In this document: piece after piece, positions 35,101-44,315 of the stretch
How the letters are laid out: each line of letters begins with the position of its first letter
How positions within the stretch are numbered: the stretch's first letter is position 1
DNA from: Betaproteobacteria bacterium
GTDB lineage: Bacteria > Pseudomonadota > Gammaproteobacteria > Burkholderiales > JAEUOS01
DNA length: 52,750 nucleotides
Assembly (NCBI GenBank): GCA_028292405.1
Contig: JAQGMJ010000085.1
Span: 1 to 52,750, forward strand
Direction of reading: 5' to 3'
Translations under genes and position numbers: made by a program
The notes under the pieces: model-generated
Seen by the model: the letters and a program-made list of their open reading frames with translations, nothing else
What the model was told of the DNA's origin: nothing
The model's database searches: none

Positions 35101-36829
35101 CTTTGGCGAGTATCTGCGTCAGTGCCAGGCGCAGCGAATTTTCGTTGAACGGCTTGTGCAGCACGCGCAGGCCGTTGGCTTCGGCCTCGCGCATGCGTGC
35201 CGGCGCCGAGTCGCCGCTGACCAGCAGGGCCGGAATGTCGGCATTGAACTCGGTGCGCAGGGCGTCGATGACGTCGATCCCGGTTTCATGGTTGCGCAGG
35301 CGGAAGTCGCAGATCAGCGCGTCGGGCGCGCGCGGGCTGGCGGCCAGTTGCTCCAGCGCGGCTGCGCCGGAGGCGGCGGTGACCACCTTGCAACGCCATT
35401 GTTCCAGCACTTCGCGGGTGGCGGCGAGAATCGCGTCCTCGTCGTCGACCACCACGATGAACAGGCCTCTCATGTCGAGCTGGGCCTGCCCCGGCGCCAG
35501 CGCCGCGCGCGGCGGCGGCTGCACGGCGCCGGCCAGCGGCAGGTCGAGCCCGAACATCGAGCCGCGCCCGGGCCGCGAATCCATCGCCACCGGCGCCGCC
35601 AGCAGGCGCGCCAAACGCTCGACGATAGCCAGGCCCAGGCCGATGCCCTTGCTGCGGTCGCGCTCCGGGTTGCCGACCTGGTAGAACTCCTCGAAGATAT
35701 TGCCCTGCTCTTCGGCCGCGATGCCGGGGCCGGTGTCGTAGACGGCGATGCGCAGGCCGGCGCCGCGCCGGCGGCAGCCGACCAGGATGCCGCCGCGCTC
35801 GGTATAGCGCACCGCGTTGGCGACGAGGTTGCGCAGGATCCGCTCGACCGCGTCGGGGTCGCTGTGCACGATCTCTTCGCTGGTCCGCACCGTGAAGGCC
35901 AGGCCGCGCGCCTCGGCCTGCGGCGCGAACTCCATGCGGATGCGCTCCAGCAGCGGCTTCAAGGCAAAACCGCGCACCTCCGTCTGCACCGCGCCGGCGT
36001 CGAGGCGCGAAATGTCGAGCAGGGCGCGGAACATTTCGTCCATGGTCTGCGCGCACTTGCGCGCATTCGCCAAGTTGCCACGGGCGGCTTCTTCGAAGTC
36101 GTGGCCCTCGAGCGCGCCCAGATAGAGCGTGAGCGCATGCATCGGCTGGCGCAGGTCGTGGCTGGCGGCGGCGAGAAAGCGCGACTTCGCCAGGTTGGCC
36201 GACTCCGCGGCTTCCTTCTGCACCGTGAGCTGGCTGACCAGGTCGGTGTTCTCGAAGGCCAGTTGCACCGAGCGCACGAAGGCGCGATTGAAGGTGACGA
36301 AAAAACGCATGACCACCGCGATGTAGATGAACATGCCGATGCCGATGTAGGCGTCCATCAGCGTACCGTGGGCCAGCGTCGCCAGCGCGGCGGGCACTGC
36401 CGTCGGCAGGAAATACGCCAGGAAGGTGCGGGCGTGCGAGCCGAAGCTGAGCATGGCGGTGATGCCCATCATCGCCACCGCGAAGACGAACAGCACGTGG
36501 TAAATGAATTCCGGCGGGAAAAAGAACACCACCGAGCCGATCGCCCACAAGGCGCCCGACAGCCCGGCGCCCCAGGCGGCCTGGCGCAACCAGCGCCGCG
36601 CGGCTGCGGCGGAAAATTCGCCGCCCGCGTAGCTGCGCCAGACCGCCAGGCGCCACACGCCGAGTACGGCGCCGGCACCCAGCCAGAGCGCCAGGCGCGA
36701 ATGGCCGCCGGTGCTCCAGAAGCAGGTGACCAGGATGCAGGCAACCACGAAGCCGCCGGTGACGCCGGTGAAGACGTTGCGGTGGATCATCACCGCCTGT
36801 TCGCGGCTCAGTGCTTCATCGGCGGTCAT
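35078..36829 (-). CDS. Hybrid sensor histidine kinase/response regulator
   Basis: Membrane-bound hybrid kinase (583 aa from the ATG at 36829). About six hydrophobic helices (17-180) form the sensor. The kinase core has H224 in ASHDLRQPMHAL, N338 in the N-box, D365-T-G-P-G and the GIGLGLAIV box. A C-terminal receiver has the acidic pair in VVVDDED, acceptor D508 in LICDFRL, and a conserved lysine in LHKPF. A second start at 36928 would add 33 residues. The membrane region resembles the N-terminus of kinases that lack a periplasmic domain, so the signal is probably sensed within or at the membrane. It converges with the LuxR-type regulator, its probable output partner. Confidence 0.92.
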   Translation of the reverse strand: MTADEALSREQAVMIHRNVFTGVTGGFVVACILVTCFWSTGGHSRLALWLGAGAVLGVWRLAVWRSYAGGEFSAAAARRWLRQAAWGAGLSGALWAIGSVVFFFPPEFIYHVLFVFAVAMMGITAMLSFGSHARTFLAYFLPTAVPAALATLAHGTLMDAYIGIGMFIYIAVVMRFFVTFNRAFVRSVQLAFENTDLVSQLTVQKEAAESANLAKSRFLAAASHDLRQPMHALTLYLGALEGHDFEEAARGNLANARKCAQTMDEMFRALLDISRLDAGAVQTEVRGFALKPLLERIRMEFAPQAEARGLAFTVRTSEEIVHSDPDAVERILRNLVANAVRYTERGGILVGCRRRGAGLRIAVYDTGPGIAAEEQGNIFEEFYQVGNPERDRSKGIGLGLAIVERLARLLAAPVAMDSRPGRGSMFGLDLPLAGAVQPPPRAALAPGQAQLDMRGLFIVVVDDEDAILAATREVLEQWRCKVVTAASGAAALEQLAASPRAPDALICDFRLRNHETGIDVIDALRTEFNADIPALLVSGDSAPARMREAEANGLRVLHKPFNENSLRLALTQILAKGEPQAAT

Positions 36830-37091
36830 GGCTGCGGCCTTTGTTCTCGGATCGACCAGCACGCAATCCGCCGGGTCCGGCGGATCAGGTATCGGCCGAT
36901 AGCTTAACTTTTGTCGGCGGGAAGGCATAGGGCCGGCAAGCGCCCCGCATGCGCGCATGGCAAAAACATACTTTCGTATAGATCTTCCCTGAACGGAAAT
37001 TGCCGCTATGCGCCGAGAGCTGGTCTGAAACGAGCGGGTGCGGTACGGGGCTGGCGGGTTTTCCCTCGCCCCGCTCCGGCCGCGTCGCCGA

Positions 37092-38108
37092 CTATTTCAG
37101 GCGGCCGGTCTTCACATAAAACTCGCGCTCTTTCAGCGCCAGGGCGTTCAGATCAGCGCCGATATTGGTGGACTTGACCAGCGCCGGGTCGAAATACATG
37201 CCGAGCTTTTGGTACTCCGCCAGCAGTTCTGGATCCTTCAACGCAGCTTGCAGGCCGGCGGCGAGGTAAGCCTTGCGGTCGGCCGGCGTTCCCTTGGGCA
37301 CCACGGCGAAGCGGATGATGTTCCAGACAAACTGCTTCGAGCCGTAGATTTCGTTGAAAGTCGGCGTGTCCTTCAGGTAGGTGGTGCGCTGCTCGCTGGC
37401 CAGTGCAATGGGCACGATCTTGTTGGCATCGACGTAGCCGCGGAATTCGCTGTAGAAGCCTTGCGCCACGTCCACCGAGCCGCCCAGCAGCGCGGTGACG
37501 CCGGGGCCGCCGCCCTGGAAAGGCACGCGCAGGAATTTCGCGCCGGTCGCGCCTTCGACCTGCTCGACCAGGTATTCCCACATGCTGCCGGGGACGATGG
37601 CGACACGCACGGTGCCCGGCTTGTCGCGGGCGATCTGGATGATCTGCTTGGCCGACATGCCCTTGTACGGGCCTTCGGTGGAAGCCACCCAGGTGAGCGG
37701 GTCGCTGTTGATATAGGCGATCGGCTCCAGGTCGGTATACGCCCAGCGGCCGTTGGCGCGCAGCATGGCGTCGCCCCAGACCAGGTTGACCAGCACGCCG
37801 ACGGTGTAGCCGTCGGGCTTGGCGCCGGTGGCCAGGTAAGTATGGCCGACCATGCCGGCGCCGCCGGTGCGGTTGTTCACCAGAATCTTGTCGCCGGTGG
37901 CTTTCTCGACGTGCTTGGCGAGCAGGCGCGCGGTGATGTCCAGCGCGCCGCCGGCGGGGTACACCACGGTGTATTCGATCGACTGGGTGGGGAAGTCTTT
38001 CGGCTTCAACTTGGCAACCTGCGGTGAGATCTGTGCCGAAGCGACGCAGGCGAAGCCCAGGGCCATGATGCCGGCGCCCAGGATGGACAGGATCTTTTTC
38101 GGGTTCAC
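37092..38108 (-). CDS. tctC: TctC-type TTT substrate-binding protein
   Basis: Periplasmic receptor (338 aa) of the complete tripartite tricarboxylate transporter encoded with tctA and tctB. It has a GTG start that overlaps the tctA stop by 4 bases with AAGGAG upstream, and a signal peptide ending CVASAQ. Bug/TctC features: YTVVYPAGGALDITAR, NNRTGGAGMVG, KPDGYTVGVLVN and VPFQGGGPGVTALLGG. The binding loop (A-G-G-A-L-D) differs from the other three Bug proteins here, in keeping with a different ligand. It is the last gene of tctBAC, the reverse of the classical tctCBA order. Confidence 0.9.
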   Translation of the reverse strand: MNPKKILSILGAGIMALGFACVASAQISPQVAKLKPKDFPTQSIEYTVVYPAGGALDITARLLAKHVEKATGDKILVNNRTGGAGMVGHTYLATGAKPDGYTVGVLVNLVWGDAMLRANGRWAYTDLEPIAYINSDPLTWVASTEGPYKGMSAKQIIQIARDKPGTVRVAIVPGSMWEYLVEQVEGATGAKFLRVPFQGGGPGVTALLGGSVDVAQGFYSEFRGYVDANKIVPIALASEQRTTYLKDTPTFNEIYGSKQFVWNIIRFAVVPKGTPADRKAYLAAGLQAALKDPELLAEYQKLGMYFDPALVKSTNIGADLNALALKEREFYVKTGRLK

Positions 38109-39601
38109 GACATGTCTCCTTGTGGTTGTATAGGCTTGCGTTGACGGAAAACGAGTACGGCCAGTATCACGCTGGCGACCACCAGGCCAGCGGCCAGCGG
38201 GCGCTGCATGAAAATCAGCACGCCGTCCGGCGACATCACCAGCGACTGGCGCAGCGATTGCTCGAGGATGGGCGCCAGCACGAAGGCGATGAGGAAGGGT
38301 GAGAAGTCGTATTGCAGCTTGCGCAGCACATAGCCGGCGACGCCGAAGCCGAGCATCACCCAGAGGTCGAACACGTTCTTGTTGGCCGAGTAGGTGCCGA
38401 CGATCGACAGCAGCAGGATCATCGGGAACAGCACGCGGTAGGGGATGCGCAGGCACTGCGCCCACAGGCCGGCCAGCGGCAGGTTGAGCAGCAGCAGGAA
38501 GACATTGCCGACGTACATGCTGGCCATCACGCCCCAGAACAAATCGGGGCGCTGGGTGATGAACATCGGCCCCGGCTGGATGCCCTGGATCACCAGCGCG
38601 CCCAACAGCAGCGCGGTGACGGCGTTGCCGGGAATGCCGAGGGACATCAGGGGAATCATGCTGCCGGAAACGGCGGCGTTGTTCGCTGCCTCCGGGCCGG
38701 CCACGCCTTCGATCGCGCCCTTGCCGAAACGGGAAGGGTCCTTCGCCACGCGGCGCTCCAGCGCGTAGGACATGAAGGAGGCCGTCACCGGGCCACCGCC
38801 CGGCACCAGGCCAAAGAAAAAGCCGACGAAGCTGCCGCGGATCATCGGCTTCCACGAGGCGCGCCAATCAGCCAAGGTCGGCCACAGGCCGCGGATGCGC
38901 TCGGCCAGCATGTGGTTCTTGGTGATGGTTTCGCAGTTCACCAGGATTTCGGCGACGCCGTACAGGCCAATCACCACCGACAGGATTTCGATGCCGCCGG
39001 CGAGATTGATGTTGCCCAGCGTAAAGCGGTCGCGGCCGTTGACCACGTCCAGGCCGACGGTGGCGGCGAGAAAGCCCACCGCCAGCATCAGCACGCCCTT
39101 GATCTTCGAGCCGCTGATCATGTAGAGGGTACAGACCAGGCCGAACAGCATCAGGCCGAAGTTTTCCGGCGGGCCGAAGCGCAAGGCGAACGCAGTCAGC
39201 ACCGGGGAGAAAAACGTCACCGCAATCAACGCCAGCGTGCCGGCGACGAACGAGGCCATCGCCGCCATGCCCAGCGCCGCGCCCGCCCTGCCCTGCTTGG
39301 CCATCTCGTGGCCATCGATGGCGGTGACCACCGAGGCTGCTTCGCCTGGGATGTTGACCAGGATGGAAGTAGTCGAGCCCCCGTACATCGCGCCGTAAAA
39401 GATCGCGGTGAGCATGCCCAGGCCCGCCACCGGCGCCAACTGGAAAGTCACCGGCAGCAGCAGGGCCAGCGCGGCCAGCGGGCCGATGCCGGGCAGCACG
39501 CCGACCAGGGTGCCGACGACGCTGCCGAGAAAACAAAACCACAGGTTCTGCGGCGTGAAAATCACCGTGAACCCCATCATCAGGTTATGGAAGGCGTCCA
39601 T
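38105..39601 (-). CDS. tctA: TctA large membrane subunit of the TTT transporter
   Basis: Twelve-helix permease (498 aa) that drives secondary uptake of tricarboxylates or similar acids together with TctB and the TctC receptor. The TctA signatures are present: GVLPGIGPLAALALLLP near residue 38, YGGSTTSILVNIPGE, ITKNHMLAERIRG, GLVPGGGPVTASFMSYALER and EAANNAAVSGSMIPLMSLGIPGN, the last two read in separate pieces. The ATG shares one base with the tctB stop (TAATG). Confidence 0.95.
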   Translation of the reverse strand: MDAFHNLMMGFTVIFTPQNLWFCFLGSVVGTLVGVLPGIGPLAALALLLPVTFQLAPVAGLGMLTAIFYGAMYGGSTTSILVNIPGEAASVVTAIDGHEMAKQGRAGAALGMAAMASFVAGTLALIAVTFFSPVLTAFALRFGPPENFGLMLFGLVCTLYMISGSKIKGVLMLAVGFLAATVGLDVVNGRDRFTLGNINLAGGIEILSVVIGLYGVAEILVNCETITKNHMLAERIRGLWPTLADWRASWKPMIRGSFVGFFFGLVPGGGPVTASFMSYALERRVAKDPSRFGKGAIEGVAGPEAANNAAVSGSMIPLMSLGIPGNAVTALLLGALVIQGIQPGPMFITQRPDLFWGVMASMYVGNVFLLLLNLPLAGLWAQCLRIPYRVLFPMILLLSIVGTYSANKNVFDLWVMLGFGVAGYVLRKLQYDFSPFLIAFVLAPILEQSLRQSLVMSPDGVLIFMQRPLAAGLVVASVILAVLVFRQRKPIQPQGDMS

Positions 39602-40041
39602 TACCAGCCCCAGGGGCCGCGCGGCAGTGCCAGGCCGAGCAGGTTGCCGAACACATACATCACCGCGGCGACCGAGGCCGCGGTGAGGATGAGCGACTCG
39701 ACGATGCGCGAGCGCTCCACCGCCTGCAGCAGCACGAAGGTGGTGATGGCGCTGGACACCGCGAAGCCGACATAGGGCAGGCTGACCGCCATCGAGGCGA
39801 GGCCGGCGGTGACCCCGGCAATGCGCCACATTTGCCCGCCGCGCGGCCAGGCCGGGTCGGTAACGTAGGTATTGCTGCGCAACAGCAAGGTCAGGCCGCA
39901 AATCACGATGATGATGCCGCAGAGCATCGGGAAGAGGCCGCTGTCCGGCCCGCTCGGGCCCAGCAGGCCCAAACTCCAGGCGTTGACCATGGTACCCAGG
40001 CCCAGCAGGCACCACACAACATTGAGTCCGCGCTCAATCAT
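39601..40041 (-). CDS. tctB: TctB small membrane subunit of the TTT transporter
   Basis: Four-helix small subunit of 146 aa. It opens with MIERGLNVVWCLLGLG, continues with GPDSGLFPMLCGIIIVICG (the SG-x-FP motif of the family) and ends with two further helices. GGAG lies five bases before the ATG. It is the first gene of tctBAC; its promoter lies in the 356-base divergent gap to the MetE-like gene. TctB proteins are poorly conserved, but context makes the call firm. Confidence 0.88.
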   Translation of the reverse strand: MIERGLNVVWCLLGLGTMVNAWSLGLLGPSGPDSGLFPMLCGIIIVICGLTLLLRSNTYVTDPAWPRGGQMWRIAGVTAGLASMAVSLPYVGFAVSSAITTFVLLQAVERSRIVESLILTAASVAAVMYVFGNLLGLALPRGPWGW

Positions 40042-40397
40042 GGATGCTCCAGCCTGTCACGGTGATCTCCTATTCGATTTGTTTTGTACTGCCTGCCGCG
40101 AGCACGGCCGAAGCCGGAAAATCGCGGCTAGGCCGGGAACGGCGCCCCGCATGATAACCAGAGTTGCGCAAAGAGGCGCAAAGCGCCCCGGATTTGCGTA
40201 TGCATGCGCCGGATTAGGTGTTCTCCACCTGCCTTCTGCCGCTGGGTCGGGGGGCCTTCGGCAACGGTCCGGCCCCGGTTTTGGCAGTGCGGATGGGATG
40301 CTATGCTGCCCATTAGCTTGTGATCCTTGCCAGCCCGCCCGGATGTTTCTATAACACTGCGGTAGCTGCCCGAAGCGCCACAAAAGACGGAGACAAC
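40042..40397. other. Divergent intergenic region between tctB and the MetE-like gene
   Basis: This 356-base gap contains no gene. It holds the rightward promoter listed separately and GC-rich inverted segments around 40230-40300. I compared it with cobalamin and SAM riboswitch cores and found no match. The leftward tctBAC promoter was not located. Confidence 0.6.
40327..40355 (+). promoter_or_regulatory. Sigma-70 promoter of the MetE-like gene
   Basis: TTGCCA (40327-40332), a 17-base spacer and TATAAC (40350-40355) each match consensus at five of six positions. Transcription would start near 40362, giving a leader of about 36 bases before the ATG at 40398. Confidence 0.65.
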
Positions 40398-41567
40398 ATG
40401 AAACACAGCACTGACAGAATCCTCACCACCCACACCGGCAGCCTGCCGCGTCCGGCCGCGCTGGTAAAGCTCTACGCCCGCCGCGGCGACGGCGAAGCGG
40501 TGAATGACGGCGAGATCGAGGCCGCCGGCCGCGCCGCCATGGAAGCGGTGGTGGACAAGCAATTGGCGGCCGGCATCGACATCGGCAACAATGGCGAGCA
40601 GCAGCGCGAAGGCTTCTTTCTTTATGTGCAGCGCCGCATGTCCGGTTTCGGCGACAGGTGGAAGCGTTTTTCGCGCGCCGATATCGAGCAGTTTCCCGAG
40701 TACAAGGCGGCGATGGAGGCGGCCGCCGGCACCAAGGTGGCGGTGAGCAACTTCGCGCCGCCCAAGGTTACCGGCGCCATCCGCTATCTGGACCCCGCGC
40801 TGGCAGCCTCGGAAGCGATCGAATTCAAGGCCGCGCTGGCCGCGCGCAAGCAGCATTTCACCGAGGCTTTTCTCACCGCGCCCTCGCCCGGCATCATCGC
40901 CGCCGCCTGCAAGAACGAGTTCTACGACACCGAGGAAGCCTACCTGGATGCGCTCGGCGAGGCGCTGCGCATGGAGTATGAAGCCGTGGTCGCCAACGGC
41001 TTCGTGCTGCAGATCGATTGCCCCGACCTGGCGCTGGAAGGCCACGTCTCGTTCCACGACGAGCCGGACGCCAAGTACATGGCCTTCATCGAGCGCGTGG
41101 TCAATGCCATCAACAAGGCCACCCGCAACATCCCGCGCGACCGCATGCGCATGCACGTGTGCTGGGGCAACTACGAAGGCCCGCATACCTGCGACGTGCC
41201 GCTGCGCAAGATCTGGCCGGTGATCCGCCAGACCAATGTCGGCGGCTTCGTGCTGCCCTTCGCGAATTCACGCCACGCCCACGAGATCAAGGTGCTGCGC
41301 GAAATGCCGATGGCCGATGACCAGGTGCTGGTGGCCGGCGTGATCGACACGGTCAACAACTTCGTCGAGCACCCCGAGACCGTAGCCGACCGCCTGGAGC
41401 GCGCGGCTCGGGAGATCGGCGACCCCTCGCGCGTGATGGGCGGCACCGACTGCGGCTTCGACAGCTCGGCCGGCGCGGGGCGCGTGGCCAACGACGTGGT
41501 GTGGGCGAAGATGCGCTCGCTCAGCGAAGGCGCGAAACTGGCCAGCGAGCGGCTGTTCAAGCACTGA
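40398..41567 (+). CDS. Cobalamin-independent methionine synthase II family protein (MetE C-terminal-like)
   Basis: A 389-aa zinc enzyme with the catalytic barrel of MetE but no N-terminal half. Zinc ligands typical of the family are visible: H253-V-C255 in RMHVCWGNYEG and C352 in GGTDCGFDSSAG. The opening RILTTHTGSLPRP is also diagnostic. Such stand-alone proteins act as thiol methyl- or alkyl-transferases (for example the epoxyalkane:coenzyme M transferase branch) and usually do not replace MetE. The start has GGAGA six bases upstream and a well-placed promoter. It is divergent from tctBAC, so a link to the imported acid is possible but unproven. Confidence 0.88.
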   Translation: MKHSTDRILTTHTGSLPRPAALVKLYARRGDGEAVNDGEIEAAGRAAMEAVVDKQLAAGIDIGNNGEQQREGFFLYVQRRMSGFGDRWKRFSRADIEQFPEYKAAMEAAAGTKVAVSNFAPPKVTGAIRYLDPALAASEAIEFKAALAARKQHFTEAFLTAPSPGIIAAACKNEFYDTEEAYLDALGEALRMEYEAVVANGFVLQIDCPDLALEGHVSFHDEPDAKYMAFIERVVNAINKATRNIPRDRMRMHVCWGNYEGPHTCDVPLRKIWPVIRQTNVGGFVLPFANSRHAHEIKVLREMPMADDQVLVAGVIDTVNNFVEHPETVADRLERAAREIGDPSRVMGGTDCGFDSSAGAGRVANDVVWAKMRSLSEGAKLASERLFKH

Positions 41568-41731
41568 AAGGCGGGCGGCAGATTCTCATCAAAGACTGTG
41601 AAGGGCCGCCCACTGTCCGGCCGGAAAACCACGATAAAAGACCGTTGTTTTCGCAAAAATTTCCGCCTGATTTCTCCCCATCAATCCAGATAGGTCAGCG
41701 CCCGTTGAGTCGCGTATGAATACCTGCTATT

Positions 41732-41822
41732 TGGCGGAGAGACGGGGATTCGAACCCCGGATAGGTTATTAACCTATACACGCTTTCCAGGCGTGCGACT
41801 TAAACCGCTCATCCATCTCTCC
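41732..41822 (-). tRNA. tRNA-Ser (anticodon GGA)
   Basis: A 91-base class II tRNA. The 7-bp acceptor stem GGAGAGA/TCTCTCC, an anticodon loop CTGGAAA giving GGA, a long variable arm (TATAGGTTAATAACCTAT), the T-loop GGTTCGAATCC and an encoded CCA are all visible. It decodes UCC and UCU. It sits downstream of the sodium symporter gene; no integrase is nearby. Confidence 0.97.
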
Positions 41823-41862
41823 GTTTTACTGCGACAACGGTGTCACCTTGCATGACAGTCCG

Positions 41863-43971
41863 TCATTTTAGCATTGCTTGGGCTTCCGTGTCCGGCGCCA
41901 GGGGTTCGGCTTCCGGGGCGCGGATCATTTCGACCAGGCGCATGGCCTCCCCGCCAGGGGGCGGCGTGAGAAGGCTGACAATGACAATGGTGGCCAGCCC
42001 GACCGGCACGCCGAACACGCCGGCGGAGATCGGCTGGATGTCCCACCATAGCTGCGCCGGGCCGGCGATGTGGAAGACGCCGCGCAGCCAGGGCTGGGTG
42101 GAGGCCATGTAGAACAGGGTGACGCCGGCGCCCGCCAGCATGCCGGCGCAGGCGCCCCACTTGTTGGCACGCTTCCAGAAAATGCCCAGCACCAGGGCCG
42201 GGAAGAAGGCGGAGGCGGCGAGCGAAAAGGCGGTGGAGACGAGGTCGAGGATGTCGGCGATCTTGCGCGAGGCGACGTAGGCGGCCGTCAGCGCGACCAC
42301 CATCAACAGGATCTTCGAGATGGTGACGCGGCGCTCGCTGCTGGCTTCGGGGTGCACCACGCGGTAGTAGAAGTCGTGCGACAGGGCGTTGGAGATGGTG
42401 AGCAGCAGGCCGTCGGCGGTGGAAAGCGCCGCCGCCAGGCCGCCGGCGGCCACCAGGCCGGAGACCACGTAGGGCAGGCCGGCGATTTCCGGGGTGGCCA
42501 GCACGATAATGTCCGGGTTGATCGAAATCTCGGCGAGTTGCACCACGTTGTCGTGGTTGATGTCGATGATCGACAGGAGGCTGCCGCCGTCGATGTGCGA
42601 CCATTGCGCCACCCAAGCCGGCAGGTGCGCGTACTGGCTGCCGACGAGCGAGGTGTAGATGTCGTACTTCACCAGCACGGCCAGCGCCGGCGCGGTGCAG
42701 TAGAGCAGGAAAATGAAAAACAGCGACCAGAACACCGACTCGCGCGCCTCGCCCACCGAGGGCGTGGTGTAGTAGCGCATCAGCACGTGCGGCAGGCCGG
42801 CGGTGCCCATCATCAGGCAGAACATCAGGGCGAGAAAATTGTTGCGGGCGCGGCTGCGCGCGGCCTCGTCGGCGCCGGGAAAGGCCTCGGCCGTCTTCAG
42901 CGGCGGGGCGGCGCGCGGCGCCACCCGCGCGGCATCTCGCGCCCACAGCGCGCGGGCGCCTTCGGCGTCGCGCGGGAAGCTTTTCAGCGCGCGGTCGGCG
43001 GCCTGGATTTCAGCGATCGGCGCATCGGCCGCGCGCAGTTCTTCACGGTGCGACTGCAGGCGCGCGCGCTCCAGTTCCTGTGACTGGGGCAACTGGGCGA
43101 TGCGCTCGCGGTCGGCCTGGGCGCGCTCCTGCCAGAGGCGGCGCACTTCGATTTCGCTCTTGTCACGCGTCAGCGCCTCTTCGCGGGCGCCGACTTTTTC
43201 CAGCACGCGGCCATAGGCCAGTTGCGGCACCGGGGTGCCGGTGTGCTTGACCGAGAGCCAGACCACCGGCAGCAGGTAGGCGATGATCAGGATGATGTAT
43301 TGCGCCACCTGGGTCCAGGTCACCGCCTTCATGCCGCCGAGAAAGGAGCACACCAGCACCCCGCCTAACCCTAAGAACATGCCGAGCTCGAACGGCACGC
43401 CGGTGAGTTGCGTGGTGATCAGGCCGACGCCGAAAATCTGCGCCACCAGGTAGGTGAAGGAGCACATGATGGCCGCGCCCGCCGCCAGCAGGCGTGCGGC
43501 ATGGCCTTCGTAGCGGGCGCCGAAGAAATCGGGAATCGTGTATTGCCCGAACTTGCGCAGATAGGGGGCCAGCAGCAGCGCCACCAGGCAGTAGCCGCCG
43601 GTCCAGCCCATGATGTAGGCCAGGCCGCCCGGCGCCGTGGCGCTGCCGCCGAAGCCTTGCGAGTACAGGCTGCCGGCCATGGCGATGAAGGTGGCGGCCG
43701 ACATCCAGTCGGCGGCGGTGGCCATGCCGTTGAACAGGGCTGGCACGCGCCGCCCTGCCACGTAATATTCGGCGACATCCGCGGTGCGCGAGATGATGCC
43801 GATGATCGCGTACAGCCCGATGGTGCCTACCAGGAAGGCGTAGCCGATCCAGGCGCGCGGCAGGCCGGCCCTCTCGGCTAGGCCGAGAGCGACGATGAAC
43901 AGCACCAGGCCGAAGGTGTACCAGCCGTAGATGAAGGTCAGGCGGCGGCTGAGCGCGCGGCGCCAGGGCAT
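41863..43971 (-). CDS. Sodium:solute symporter (VC_2705/ActP-like) with a coiled-coil insert
   Basis: Polytopic SSS-family transporter (702 aa) expected to take up acetate or another short monocarboxylate with sodium. Family features: YYVAGRRVPALFNGMATAAD, GGLAYIMGWTGGY, QYTIPDFFGARYEG, FLGGMKAVTWTQVAQY and GLAAALSTADGLLLTISNALSHD. Relatives are usually 550-600 aa. Here about 115 charged, alanine-rich residues (about 255-370, for example EVRRLWQERAQADRERIAQL) form a probable coiled coil between helices 7 and 8. The ATG shares one base with the DUF4212 stop (TGATG), so the two are co-translated. The acs gene nearby supports an acetate-type substrate. Confidence 0.9.
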   Translation of the reverse strand: MPWRRALSRRLTFIYGWYTFGLVLFIVALGLAERAGLPRAWIGYAFLVGTIGLYAIIGIISRTADVAEYYVAGRRVPALFNGMATAADWMSAATFIAMAGSLYSQGFGGSATAPGGLAYIMGWTGGYCLVALLLAPYLRKFGQYTIPDFFGARYEGHAARLLAAGAAIMCSFTYLVAQIFGVGLITTQLTGVPFELGMFLGLGGVLVCSFLGGMKAVTWTQVAQYIILIIAYLLPVVWLSVKHTGTPVPQLAYGRVLEKVGAREEALTRDKSEIEVRRLWQERAQADRERIAQLPQSQELERARLQSHREELRAADAPIAEIQAADRALKSFPRDAEGARALWARDAARVAPRAAPPLKTAEAFPGADEAARSRARNNFLALMFCLMMGTAGLPHVLMRYYTTPSVGEARESVFWSLFFIFLLYCTAPALAVLVKYDIYTSLVGSQYAHLPAWVAQWSHIDGGSLLSIIDINHDNVVQLAEISINPDIIVLATPEIAGLPYVVSGLVAAGGLAAALSTADGLLLTISNALSHDFYYRVVHPEASSERRVTISKILLMVVALTAAYVASRKIADILDLVSTAFSLAASAFFPALVLGIFWKRANKWGACAGMLAGAGVTLFYMASTQPWLRGVFHIAGPAQLWWDIQPISAGVFGVPVGLATIVIVSLLTPPPGGEAMRLVEMIRAPEAEPLAPDTEAQAMLK

Positions 43972-44312
43972 CAGCGCGGCGCTCCGGTGTCGTTTCGAGC
44001 CGCGGCATCACTGGTGGCTTCGCGGTCGAAGCGCCGCATCTCCAGCGCGTAGATGCCGATGATCAGCAGGAAGATCAGCAGGCTGCCCTGGGCGCCCATG
44101 TAATAGGACAGCGGCCAGCCGAAGAAATGGATGCGCTCCAGGTCACGGGCGAAAAATCCGATGCCGAAAGTCGCGCCCAGCCAGAGAACCAACAGCGCGG
44201 CGGTGAGCCACCGGGTGCGCCGCCAATGGCGGGCGAGGCCTGCGGCAACCCGCGCGCCGCTCGCGGGGTCTGCGGGGTCTGCAAACCTCGCGGTCTCCGG
44301 CGGCCGGCTCAC
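43971..44312 (-). CDS. DUF4212 small subunit of the sodium symporter
   Basis: A 113-aa membrane protein with two helices and the DUF4212 pattern: RHWRRTRWLTAALLVLW, FFARDLERIHFFGWPLSYYMGAQGS and a final cytosolic YALEMRRFD. DUF4212 proteins are almost always encoded just before VC_2705-type symporters and are thought to be their accessory subunit. It starts with GTG three bases after the stop of the 162-aa unknown protein and ends overlapping the symporter start. Confidence 0.9.
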   Translation of the reverse strand: MSRPPETARFADPADPASGARVAAGLARHWRRTRWLTAALLVLWLGATFGIGFFARDLERIHFFGWPLSYYMGAQGSLLIFLLIIGIYALEMRRFDREATSDAAARNDTGAPR

Positions 44313-44315
44313 GTG

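Noticed and set aside
40042..40397. Possible cobalamin or SAM riboswitch before the MetE-like gene
   Set aside because: No conserved core boxes could be matched, and a sigma-70 promoter sits only about 40 bases from the start codon.
41568..41862. tRNA-Ser as a genomic-island attachment site
   Set aside because: No integrase, no repeated tRNA 3' end and no foreign gene block beside it.
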